Source of the DNA: Bretschneidera sinensis
Lineage: Eukaryota > Streptophyta > Magnoliopsida > Brassicales > Akaniaceae
Direction: 5' to 3'
Assembly (NCBI GenBank): GCA_023935145.1
Contig: CM043698.1
Location: 64,874,001-64,938,000, forward strand
DNA length: 64,000 nt
Positions 45,745 through 56,007 of this stretch are shown here, piece after piece; position 1 is the first letter of the stretch; each line of letters begins with the position of its first letter. The translations under genes and the position numbers were made by a program. Below the pieces are notes generated by a model, which made no database searches, was not told the origin of the DNA, and worked only from the letters and a program-made list of their open reading frames with translations.

Positions 45745-47763
45745 GATGCCCCCACTCCCCAAAGGATCTGAATGGATTCCTTGGAGAAGTAGTTTTCTTC
45801 TGTTGTTCGTCACGATCTAAGGCTAGGACTTCAATTGGGAGATTTATTCTGAGGTGGATTGTACGCTCAATGTCTTTTCGTGGTCGAAGCTACAATTTTG
45901 AACTGGCTCAAAGCAAGATTACATAAGTTTTGACCTTTGACTTCTATTGGTCACGGTTTGGATTCGGGTTATCTGATTAAGTATTCATACCGAGGTGCTT
46001 CAACATCAGTCTTTACTTCTCTTGGAGATTTTTGTTGGTTTAGACCTTAGGCTACACCTTGGTGGAAGTGTGATCAGATCGTATTTCCTCTTTTTGCTCG
46101 AGTGAATTATGAGGCTCAGGGCCATAGTTATACTTAAATGAGAACTTTAAGGCTGGAATCACTACTACATTATGTGAGGTCGCGAGGTGTGAACCTTAGT
46201 ATCTCCATAAGTCGGTAAGGGATGGTTAGCCTGTCTATTGAGATTTGTCAAACTGGGGTTCAGGTTCTGCACTTATAGAGTTGTAAAGGTTATAGTTCCT
46301 CTTTTGCTCGAGTGAACTATGAGGCTTAAGAGTCATAGTTCTACTTCGGTAGGAACTGTAGGGCCGAAGTCATTTTTTTATGGTGATAAGAATCGTAGAC
46401 CAAGAATCTTCAAATCTTTTCGATAATCCCTTTCGGATTGAAGTGGAATTTTGTGTGATTAAAGTCTTAATCCCTTCTTAGCCTGTATGGAACTACATAG
46501 CTGCGGAAGCCTTGGTTCCATATAGGTGAGAATTTGGTCTACTAAAGTTGAGACTCTATTTTTGTAGGAATTGTTGGTTATGATCAGCTCCTGAAGAGGA
46601 GCGAGGCGATTGAAGTCACAACTTCTATTAGTTGGAGAGAAACTATGTTACTTTGAGAGCATCTAGTTTTACATCAGGAAGAACTGTTGATTGTGAAGTT
46701 TTTATGCACAATTGAGGCTGTTATTCCTATTTGATTAAGGATTGTTAGACTAAAGTCGTGATTCTTGATTGATCCGAAGTGGGATTTGATCTAAAATCGG
46801 AAAGAGTTGTTGACTAGAGTTTATCCCTTTTTCTGTTCGTGTAAAACCGTGAGGCTTCGGAAACCATAGTTACTTTTCAACTTGGATTTGGTTTGATTAT
46901 TATTCTAGCAAGAGTGTGAATGGAATTATCATTCCTCTTCTGCTCAGGTGAAACTGTAAGGCCTTTTAAAGCTGTAGTCCCACTTTAGCAGGGATTGTAT
47001 AATTGAAGCAACAATCTCCATTGTAGTAGGATTTGTAGGGTGTAAGTCTTGATTTTTTTAGTGGGATTTTCGACCGGAGCCCTACTTCCATTTCGACCTA
47101 AATGGGATAGTGTGACCGTAGAGGTCTCAGATTCTATAGGTAGGAATAGTTGGGCTGAATTTGTGGTCTCATTTTTGTGTGAGTAATGTAACCGAGGTCA
47201 TTATTCTTTATTTACTTGTCGGAGCGGGGCTTTGCGACTTTGACAATGTTTAGCCCAATACCGAGGAGGATTGCTGACCATAGTTAATTTATGAAGAGAT
47301 TGAATTTTTGCTTTTGGGTGAGATTGGGTTTGAGCTCTTTTGACTTTTGAGGTTTGGTCATATGTGTTTTTTCTTTTTGGGCTTGATCTTGCTGGGTATG
47401 CTAGAGTGGCCTACTAAATGTTTTCAAGGCTATGTGTTTTTGTGACGGAAAGTTTTATTTACCGAGAAACCGTTATGAGCTATTGTGTTTAATGATTGTA
47501 AACTTTAGCTGCTCGAGGCACCTTTGTCAGCGTGAATGGCACGTTAACCCACACATCATAGGCAACGGTTGGCTTGACAAAAGCTATTTAAAGGACCTTT
47601 AGTCTCTGATTTCCACCTTTTTTTTTTTTCTCATTTTGGGGTTTCCTACTCTTCTTAGTGCTAAGCTCATTGCATTCTTGTGAGTGTTTTTACCTGAGTT
47701 CTTCAAGTTCACAGGCTTTCCTACATTTTTTGGTAAGCTTTTTCCTTTTTTGTTTCTTTCACT
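45745..47763 (+). repeat. element B 3' non-coding region with long-period degenerate repeats
   Basis: Blocks of the form CTCTTTTGCTCGAGTGAA, then TGAGGC, then CCATAGTT, then GGAACTGTAGG recur near 46090, 46300, 46830 and 46940, with 100-300 bp between them. Coding capacity is negligible. TATTTAAA at 47585-47592, about 180 bases before the ATG at 47764, could be the TATA box of the + strand ORF. Confidence 0.5.
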
Positions 47764-49863
47764 ATGTCTGCTTTTGGAACTAGTAGGTCTAGGAAAGTGA
47801 GGACCAAGAAGAAGGAAGTTGCTGCTGATGGTGGGGAAGCAGTAACCCAAGTAAGCCCTTTTAGGCTAGGGGGATCTCTAATGAGATTTCAAAGAGTGAC
47901 CTAGAGTTCATACCCTTTAGTTTTTTCTTTCCTTTTGGATGGAGAGTTAGTGTCCTTGTCTTGACAAGAGGGCCTTTTCCCTTTTGAAGGATGATGCCTC
48001 ATACTCTCTCTACTATTACCTCCATCATCTTCATGCATGGTAAAGATTTCTAGTGGACCTTGATATTAGGGACATTATCAACTTTTACTGTGTCTGCCTT
48101 ACCCAGATATTCCCTAATAGTATGCGGTGCGTCTTTCTGTTCGTGCTGGCGTTGAGAAAATATGGTGGGCATAGTAGAGGAGATGGAAGGTCAGCTATAT
48201 GAATGTTTAGATGGGTTTATACTCTAAAGAAACATGTCAATTTCATCTAGTATAAATTCGAACCAAAGAGTAGGAGAAAAATTCTGGACATCCCTTCATC
48301 GATTAAAGGTTGGAAGGAAAAGTTCTTTTTAGTGGAGGGGCCAGAATCTCATCAGGTCATACTGGAGTGGAGCTCCGAAGAGATACATGTTCAGATGGAT
48401 TCCTCATTAGGTGATAAAGAGCGGTGAGTAGTCAATGAGGTCTTGCAAGACGAGGTCAAGCTGGCTATCGAAAACATTTTAGATGAGTTGTGGTTGAGGA
48501 GATACCATTTCAGCCTAAACCTTCTTATCTATCCTTTTAGCAGTGGAGGGAATTTTTTTTATTTACTGGTTTCTAAGGTGTTGTTCTTTCCTTTGCAGAA
48601 GACTCCATGTCAAGTCGAAGTCGCTAAGATAGCTAGGGAGAGGAAGAGGGCCAAAGTTACTAAGCCTTCTTTTGATGAACAATATGGGAGGAAGAATCTA
48701 GAGTAAATAAGTCTTTGAATCTCTCTGTTGAATTCAGGTATAAAGCTGAAATAACTACTGTCCAATTGGCTGAGGAAAAGCAGGTTGAGTTGCAGAGGGT
48801 TAAGATTCCTTCATTCTAAAAGAAGACGCTCAAAGAGCAGGTTTGGGGGTCTAAGGTTTTTCAGAGGGTTGAAGTATAAGCTAATGATGATGGGTTTTCA
48901 ATCTCTAGCTTAGCACATCCCGCCCTTGAGAACTTGACTCCTATTTTTTAGGGCTCTTCTAATACTCTAGAGAAATCCACTCCTGTTCTCGGAGCTTCCT
49001 CTTTTGCGTATGATGATTCTACCTTTATTTTTGGTTTGAGTTTGGAGATTTACCTCCCGAACTAAGAGATGAGGTCTTTAAACTTAGCTTTCAGTAGTGT
49101 GGACATTGTCCACCAGTTATTGGGGGATTATATCCTTCTTACTGATGCTGATCTGATGAAGTCCATGACTTCTCAACCACTGATGGTCAACGTTCTTGAC
49201 CACTACTACAGCATAAAAAAAATCATTTTTCTGACTCATTCCTTTAGTCTTTCTTCATTTCTTTTTCTAAGTGTTTTATTTCTGGATGCAGGCTGGCATG
49301 TACACCTTTTTCTTGAGATACTCCGTCCAATCCATGAATACCACCTACTGGACTTCAATAGAGTGATGTATTTTCTAGCTAGATTTAAGATCTGGAACTT
49401 GAGAAGAGGAAGCTACAAGCTTTCTTATCTACTGCTACTGCCACCTACTTATTTGCTATTGAAGGGGTTACATCTCTAAAGACCAAGGTGGAAAAACTTT
49501 GAAGTGTCGGGGACCAACTTAGTGCTGAAGTTGGTCGTCTTCATGGTGAGGAGAGTCCTCTTGGTGCTGAAGTGTCCCGTCTTTAGGACGAGGAATGAGA
49601 GATGATTTTTTGGAGAAGTATTGCAGCTCTAAAGACTACAAATATGATTTTTTGGTGGAGTCTTTGGAGTACTATTCAGCGGGTTTCGAAGCGGCCAAGG
49701 AAGAAGGGGCCAAAATATGCCTTAACCTCGACTTGGATAGCTTGAAGATTCTCGATCCTCCCAAAGATCAGACAAAAGAGGTGGAAGAGGTTGTAGAGGG
49801 AGGTGAAAAGGCTGATATGGTCAGAGTTGTTGAAGAGAATGAGGAGTCGAAGTCTCAAGAATA
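47764..49863 (+). pseudogene. element B antisense ORF (Transposase_28-like), broken
   Basis: It starts at ATG 47764 with MSAFGTSRSRKVRTKKKE, a basic stretch. After frame changes, an IPSSIKGWKEKFFLVEGPE-type segment (about 48289-48345) matches the most typical part of the putative gypsy-type transposon domain (PF04195, from memory). An exon-like stretch (48443-48706) has a T-rich insert ending in TTTGCAG, suggesting introns. A C-terminal acidic part 49595-49863 reads FLVESLEYYSAGFEAAKEEG and ends in SKSQE. Stops and shifts are present. Confidence 0.65.
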
Positions 49864-51417
49864 GGACTTAGTTTTTTTTTCTTTCTCTATACTTTTGGCC
49901 TCGAAGTCCTCCATTTGTAAAAATATTTTGTTTTTAAGGAAGTACTTTTAAGATTTCTCATTTATTTTACATTTTTGCTATTTCTTTTTTCTATAAGTTA
50001 TAAGAATTTTATAATTGTTTGAGACTATGTACTTCTATCTTGTTTTCTATTTTTCCTTAGAGTAAGTAGTCTTTTGGATGAAGGTTTTTCATTGAATGAA
50101 GGCTTAGTTCTTTGCCCTTTGTTATTGGGATCCTACTCTTTAGGTGAACTGAGGCGGGTTCTTTGCACGAACATTTTCAAGCATATGATTTTGATCTTTG
50201 TTTTGAATGTTCTATATGAACTCTAGACAAGTTTGACTTAGTTGCATGTTGCCTTATTTCCCTTAGATTGGTTCTAAGGTCTAGAGCGAGCTAAGTCTTG
50301 AAGGTGTTTTGATTAGTTTCCTCATAAGTTTAGTTTGCTTTGACTGCTAGTACCTTACTTGCATGGCTGAAGAGAATTGTTTAAGAACTTGCGGGGCAAG
50401 TGGGAATTGAAACCTGGTGTTTAAAGATTGCTAAAGAGGGTATCTGAGGTCGTCCTTTGGCTGAGCTTTTTTCCTTGGTTGGTGAGGCATCCTCGAAGTG
50501 GTTTGTTGGCTTCTAGATTGAGCTAAGAATACCCTAAGTTTGCTCTCATCACCTTACCGTTATTAAGGGTAGTGAGTTGTGATCTGTTTATTTTGAACCT
50601 CGCTTGGAAGTAATCTGCCCCAAAGAGGAGCTTGGGGCTAGATCTGTACTATTTCCTTCAGAGCACGGGATAACGGCTGGTACAGATCTTCTTATGAGCT
50701 CTTGGAGAGTTGTTGGTCTCCATAGCTCAGTTGAATTGCTCCTGTTATGGGTTTCGATCTTTGGGCATTTCAAAGCTGCCAAGATAAGGTGTCTCGTAAA
50801 AGTTCTTAGGAGATGTCTCGAGTCATTGAGGTTGTTGTCCTTCAGAGAAAAAATGATGTAGACATATTTAACCATGGCTTCTGATGGACTCTGTGTAGCT
50901 TACATTTCCTCATCTCTATTACAGCTAGAAATATTTCAGAATCGTATGGGAGCTAAGATTCAAAGTTTGGGAGATGACGAGTTCGGCTTTATCCTTCTCC
51001 CTTTCTTAAGCAGGCATGTATTGCTGCTCGATTTTATTTAAAATGACTATTTCTTCTCAATCTTCCTGTCAATATGACTATTTTTTCTCGATCTTCTTGG
51101 ATGGCTGACATGTTGGCTCTCCTGGTGACAAGCTTAAATAGGTCTAGCTCGAACCAAGCTTAATGCCATCATCGTGATCAAGGGGTTGGGTAGGTTTCTC
51201 TGGCCATTGACCTCGCAGTTTTGACGAGCCCCCAAGGTTTGGTGAGGGTTGTGTCTCTCTAGATGCTGATAGGGTGCCATACTGTCCTTTTTGGCCTTGG
51301 TGGGCTGAGGTGGAGGTCTCTTCGCGCTACCGCGTTGGGAGGCTGTAGAGTTGGACTATTTAAAAGCTTTGAATGGCATCATAAGATAAATTGTTGTTCC
51401 CATGGACGGTTCCAATT
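49864..51417 (-). other. element B 5' region, no recognised domain
   Basis: On the - strand the stretch after the primer site holds short open pieces (PTKAKKDSMAPYQHL type near 51300-51250, and 50875-50588) where gag would begin. I cannot match them to a capsid domain. No pol is visible. Confidence 0.5.
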
Positions 51418-52121
51418 TGTTGATGCCAAAAAATTGAACGAGGATGTCCGATCTTCAATGACCTTCAACAAGGTATTGCAGAAGGTCGGTGTGGATAAAA
51501 AAGTTCTAAGCTGGAAAAATTTTTCATGTTGAAAGAGTCTGTACTCCTACAAAAGAAGTCTCCCAGAGTTTTTTTACTCCAGGGAGAACCCTCCGATGGT
51601 TAAGTTAACAAGCACTATTTGAGGTGAATGAAGAAAAGATGTAGAGGTGGAGAGATAATTAGGAAGAGAAGAGAACTTGGTTAGCCCTTTTTGTTCTTTA
51701 AATGTTTTCTCCCTGTACTTGGAATTATTTTTTACTTCTACCTCTTTTTGAGGAGTGTATAATTGTGTTTGGGCCCTGTCTTTTTTTTTTCTTGTTTGGT
51801 TTGTTTATCTCTGTGTCTGTACATGCATGTGTCTTTAATTCAAGGGTGAGAACCCTTTTATTTATATGCTAGTGTGTTCCTTGGCTGATATTCTGAAGTG
51901 TGAGACTATTTGGCTAAGAAACTTACTCCTTGAGCAGCACAATGGATGACTCTTCATACTTGAGGAATGGTTTCCCTCTGAGTTGTTCCATCATTGTGTC
52001 AGGAGGCATGGTCTTGTGTACATCGCCGCAACTAGTCTGGGTGACTTCGCCGCTTGGGAGTTATTAACGGTCAACTTGTCTGGTTTTTAATGGGTCATAT
52101 TATTTTGGTCACATCAAGGTG

Positions 52122-52605
52122 TATACAAGTTTTTGCCTTAAAACCGCATAACGCACACTCCATTTCAACCTATAAACTATAATTAGCGCCTAAATTTTTT
52201 TTATTTTGTTTGGGAGGGAAGCTTTCCAAATAGGGTCCCAAACTAATGGCTGATCTGACGAGGAAGAAGCTTACAAACTGCTAACACTATTACCACCTTG
52301 CGATGTAAACTGAATATGATACTCACTTCTCACTGAATATTTTCCATCTCTTGTATAGTGCCAAACCAATCAATCTTGGCCACCATGTCTGCTTGGAGGA
52401 ATAGTTTTTATAGCTTGAGCTTCCAAATTAATAAAAATGGCATCAATAGATGCTCTCGCCACTACTTTAATACCGGATCAATTATCTTATAAGCTTTAGC
52501 TTTTTCATCTAGAAATCGAATAGGAGAGTGCACTTTAAATGAACCCGCCTCAGGTAACCAACTGTCCGCCTAAATAAAAATACTTTCCCTATCATATACT
52601 CTCCA
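52122..52605 (-). pseudogene. LINE, middle part after reverse transcriptase (broken)
   Basis: On the - strand WRVYDRESIFI and DSWLPEAGSFKVHSP (about 52606-52520) match the segment that follows reverse transcriptase in plant LINEs. It continues into the zinc-finger region, which element B interrupts at 52121. Confidence 0.75.
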
Positions 52606-53036
52606 TTGTCACGGGCTACAAGCTTAAATCGCTAACCGTGCGGCCTTAGGCTCGAAAACACCTCCTTGGAATGCCTAAGTCAGCCTTCCTCTTAGCTACT
52701 CAAGAGAACCACCCTCGAAGCTAGACCCACTCAAAGAAAATAAGCCAACATAAGAGAGAATATGAGACAAAGCTAGAGAGCTTGCTATTGCTTGAATGAT
52801 TGAATGATTTACAAGTGAAGGGGAGGCCCCTTTATATAGGGAGAGCTCCCTTACATTCATGGCTAACATCTTGCCAAGTGTCACAATCCTGCGGTACTAT
52901 AAGTGTAGTACAAGTGTAGTATGGAAGTACAAGGTATTACTTGGTAGTGCACGTGCAGTACAATGTTGTACATTATAATGCGGTTTATGACATTTGCCTG
53001 CCTTTTTGGAGCGCTTTCTTCCCCTCTCATACACAC
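52606..53036 (-). repeat. 0.43-kb solo LTR nested in the LINE
   Basis: It lies between two copies of CTCCA (52601-52605 and 53037-53041). On the - strand it runs from GTGTGTATGAGAGGGG to CCCGTGACAA, so the TG/CA termini are one base inside the flanks. A TTTATATAGGG box (52831-52841) and a GTAGTACAAGTGTAG-type repeat lie inside. When it is skipped, the LINE frame reads through KTW-RVYDRES. Confidence 0.75.
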
Positions 53037-53041
53037 CTCCA

Positions 53042-54010
53042 AGTCTTTGATGGGTTATGGCCTAAGGAGGCTTTGAGAAAATCAACTAAAAGAAAATACT
53101 TAGCCTGAAGAACTCTATAGCATAAAGCATTTAGTTCTTGGGTAATTCATCATCCTTTTTAATTTAGCCAAAATTAGCTAATTTAAAAGTCTAATATGGT
53201 CTCTAAATCCCAAGCCTGTATCCTTTTTTTATTTGCAAAGTCTTATCTAACTCATCTAATGGAGCTTTTTTTCATCTCTCTTTTTCTAAAAGATCATTAA
53301 TCTTTAAATTTAACTTCTTTTCTCTCTCAACCTTCTCGTTATTCTTCAACCAAGCTTGTGTACACTTTATAGCTCCTTCCTCAGATTTCGGATCTATTTC
53401 AGCACATTAACAAATTTACTTCTTTCCCATCCAAGTAACTGTAACCTTGTACTATCTATTTTTTCTACTAAATTGTCTAAATTTGAGAGTCCCACACCAC
53501 TGGACTAGGCTTCTTTTACTGTATTCCCATAATCCTCAGTTTTCACCCACATTGCTTTAAATCTAAAACGCTTTGGTTTCCTCATTTGACTAACAATCAA
53601 ACTTAACTGATTCCTGATAAGAATGGGACAATGATCTGAAACCACATAGTCCAAATGAAAAATTTGAGATGACAGAAACGTCATTTCCCAATCATTGGTT
53701 GCCAAGGCTCGATCCAACCTAACACGAACATTTCAGTAACCATTCTTGCCATTATTTTAAGTGTACCCTCCACTAACATAACCTTAATATTTTAGCTGGA
53801 AATCAATAGCATTTCTAAAAGCTTTCATTTGTCTCATTTGTCTCATTTGTCTCAACCACCTTCCACACTTCTCATTGGAATACATTATTTCATTAAAATC
53901 CCCCAGATACAACTAAGGGAGATTAGATCTTGATCTTAGCTGCTTTGGTAAACTCTATGATTTCGAGCAATTTGCCACTTCAAGAGCACAATAAAACTCA
54001 ATTACCCTTT
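53042..54010 (-). pseudogene. LINE, endonuclease part and end of reverse transcriptase (broken)
   Basis: From 54010 downward the - strand encodes decayed endonuclease blocks: GGFNEIMYSNEKCGRW-type, LDRALATNDWEMTF and VVSDHCPILI (about 53720-53620), then RKPKRFRFKAMW. After a linker it jumps to ALCYRVLQAKYF..LGHNPSKTW (about 53130-53040), the end of the reverse transcriptase region. The polymerase domain is missing. A 10-bp unit (TCATTTGTC) is repeated about three times at 53826-53855. Element C cuts the 5' end at 54011. Confidence 0.8.
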
Positions 54011-54525
54011 TGTTGATGCCAAAAATATGCTGCTGAGCTAGAGGTCTGGAATTCTTAGGCCTGTGCAGAGTAAGAGTGATGAACTAAAGAGTCACCGAAT
54101 GAAAATAGGGGTGGTGCCTCCAAGGACTCTCTGATGCCTTTGTTAGTGTAAGGTTTTGAGAAAACGGAGAGGATTATGGTATTAATGGTGTTAGTGTTCT
54201 AGTAATGAACTTGAACTAATATAAGATTTGAGTACCTTAGGCTTTTTATAGTGGTTCAGGGAGCAAGTTGATCACGTGCTCGGGATAGTGCGATCCCTAA
54301 AATCTCATTTTTTCCTTTGAGGGGTCTTGTTACATGTTCAGGGACCGCACAGTCCCTGAAATCTTAATTCTATTTTTGTGTGTGAGAAGTTTGTGAGTGG
54401 TTACGACTTCGTCATCTGCTCTGCTACTTGCCCGTTATTGGCGTAGCCACGTATCATCTAGTCATTGGAGAGGAAGTTATCCACGTGTCACTAGGCTATT
54501 GGAGAGTGAATTATTTACTACATCA
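54011..54525 (-). repeat. element C 3' LTR
   Basis: It is 515 bp, starting TGTTGATGCC and ending TACTACATCA on the + strand. It shares blocks with the element A LTR (TCAGG..GATCACGTG, TAGGCTATTGGAG), so the two are related subfamilies. CCTTT precedes it, but the matching copy is off-window. Confidence 0.8.
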
Positions 54526-54559
54526 GAGGCCTCCCACTTCCTTAAGTATATTTATGTGC

Positions 54560-55420
54560 TTGAGGAAGTATAATGGAGCTTTATGCCATTGATCGCGTGC
54601 TTCGGCTTGTTAATCCTAAGGCCGAGCATATGAGCAGCAGTCAAAATGCTCGGGCCTTGGGACGAGCATATAAACAACAATTAGAATGCTCGACCTTGGA
54701 GATATAAGACCGAACATATGTGCAGCAGTCAAAATGCTTGGACTTAGAGACATAGGGCCGAGCATATGAGCCTCAATCAAAATGCTCGACCTTGGAGACA
54801 TAGGACCGAGCAGATGAGTAACAGTCAAAATGCTCGGCCTTGGAGACATAGAGCCGAGCATAAGAGCAACAGTCAAAATGCTCGTCCATGGAGACATAGG
54901 GTCGAGCATATGTGCAGCAGTCAAAATACTCAATCTTGGAGACATAAGAATGGGCATATGAGCAGCAGTCAAAATGCTCGGCTTTGGAGACATAGGGCCG
55001 AGCAAACGTGCAGTAGTAAAAAAGCTTGGCCTTAGAGACATTGGGCTGAGCATATGAGCTTCACTCAAAATGCTCGGCCTTAGAGAGATATGACCGAGCA
55101 TATTAGAGCAGTAAAAATGCTAAGCTTTGGAAACATAGGGCCAAGTATATGAGCCTCAATCAAAATGCTCGGCCTTGGGGACATATAACCGAGCATATGA
55201 ACAATATTCAAAATACTCGGGCTTATAGACATAGGACCGAGCATATGAGCCTCAGTTAAAATGCTCGCCTTGGGAGACATAAGTAGTGGTCAAAATGCTC
55301 AGCCTTGGAGATGTGCGGCTGAGAATATGAGGAGCAGTCAAAATGCTCAGCTTTAGAGACATAGGACCAAGTATATGAGCAACGGTCAAAATGCTCAGTC
55401 TTGGAGATCTTTGACGATAA
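54560..55420 (-). repeat. 48-bp minisatellite, long array in element C
   Basis: About 17 head-to-tail units carry CCTTGGAGACATAGG, CCGAGCATATGAGC and AGTCAAAATGCTCGG. The 48-bp period keeps an open frame on the - strand (55101-54616 gives 161 codons) encoding 16-residue repeats such as HMLGPMSPRPSILTAA. Units differ by point changes and small deletions. Confidence 0.9.
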
Positions 55421-56007
55421 GTGGGCCTGCGTAATTTCTTGGGCTCATAGAAGACTTTTTTTCCTTGGGCCCATTGGGGGCCTTTGGACAATTTCTTTTG
55501 CCTTTGGGTTCATTAAAAAAAATCCTTTGGGTTATTATACAAATCTCTATGAAGACATTCAATGTTGGAGTGTTGGGCCATTCTAGAATATTCTATGGAG
55601 GCTTTAAATGTTGGTGCGTGTGCTGTCATTTTTGGGGAGTGTAATGGCGGTACATGCCTTTAATGGCACACCTTCAGCAGCCTTGGAAAGTGTAGAGATA
55701 CCTTGGTTATGCCAAACTTCGTGTCTTAACAACTAGGGTAGAGTTAATTTCCTTCGTTAACCTCCCCCAAGTTTCTATGTAAGAGAGGAGTTTCCTCTCA
55801 TTTCTTCACTTCACTTCATTTCCATTCAGAGAGAAATTTTGAAAGCCCTGGGAGTCAATTAGAGTTTGAGAGCCCTCAGAGTCTACCAGAGTTTGAGAGC
55901 TTTTTGTCATGAGGAGGATTGAGGTGTAGAGTTTTCCCTTTCCCTCGTTAACTACTCGGAGTTGTCCTGATCTGCCTTTAATGAGTTTTCCCTTTCCCAT
56001 CCTCATA
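55421..56007 (+). other. element C leader of the antisense ORF
   Basis: Non-coding. TTTCTATGTAAGAGAGG at about 55772-55788, followed by a CT-rich stretch with TTTCTTCACTTC, aligns with the equivalent block of element A. It is probably a decayed TATA box some 230 bases before the ATG. Confidence 0.5.

Larger units (their letters stand above)
45109..52116 (-). mobile_element. element B: Tat-type LTR retrotransposon derivative without recognisable pol
   Basis: It is flanked by AGGTG (45104-45108 and 52117-52121). LTRs are at 45109-45744 (636 bp) and 51418-52116 (699 bp). On the - strand the right LTR is followed by a primer-site-like ATTGGAACCGTCCATGGG (51416-51399), close in form to that of element A. 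The left LTR is preceded by the polypurine stretch TTTGGGGAGTGGGGGCATC (45763-45745). No protease, reverse transcriptase, RNase H or integrase is recognisable in 5.7 kb of interior. A + strand ORF region (47764-49863) is the main coding content. It was inserted into the RNase H part of the old LINE. Confidence 0.88.

Noticed and set aside
54616..55101. 161-codon ORF with 16-residue repeats as a protein gene
   Set aside because: It is the - strand reading of a 48-bp tandem array whose period is a multiple of three. There is no initiation context, conserved domain or independent support.
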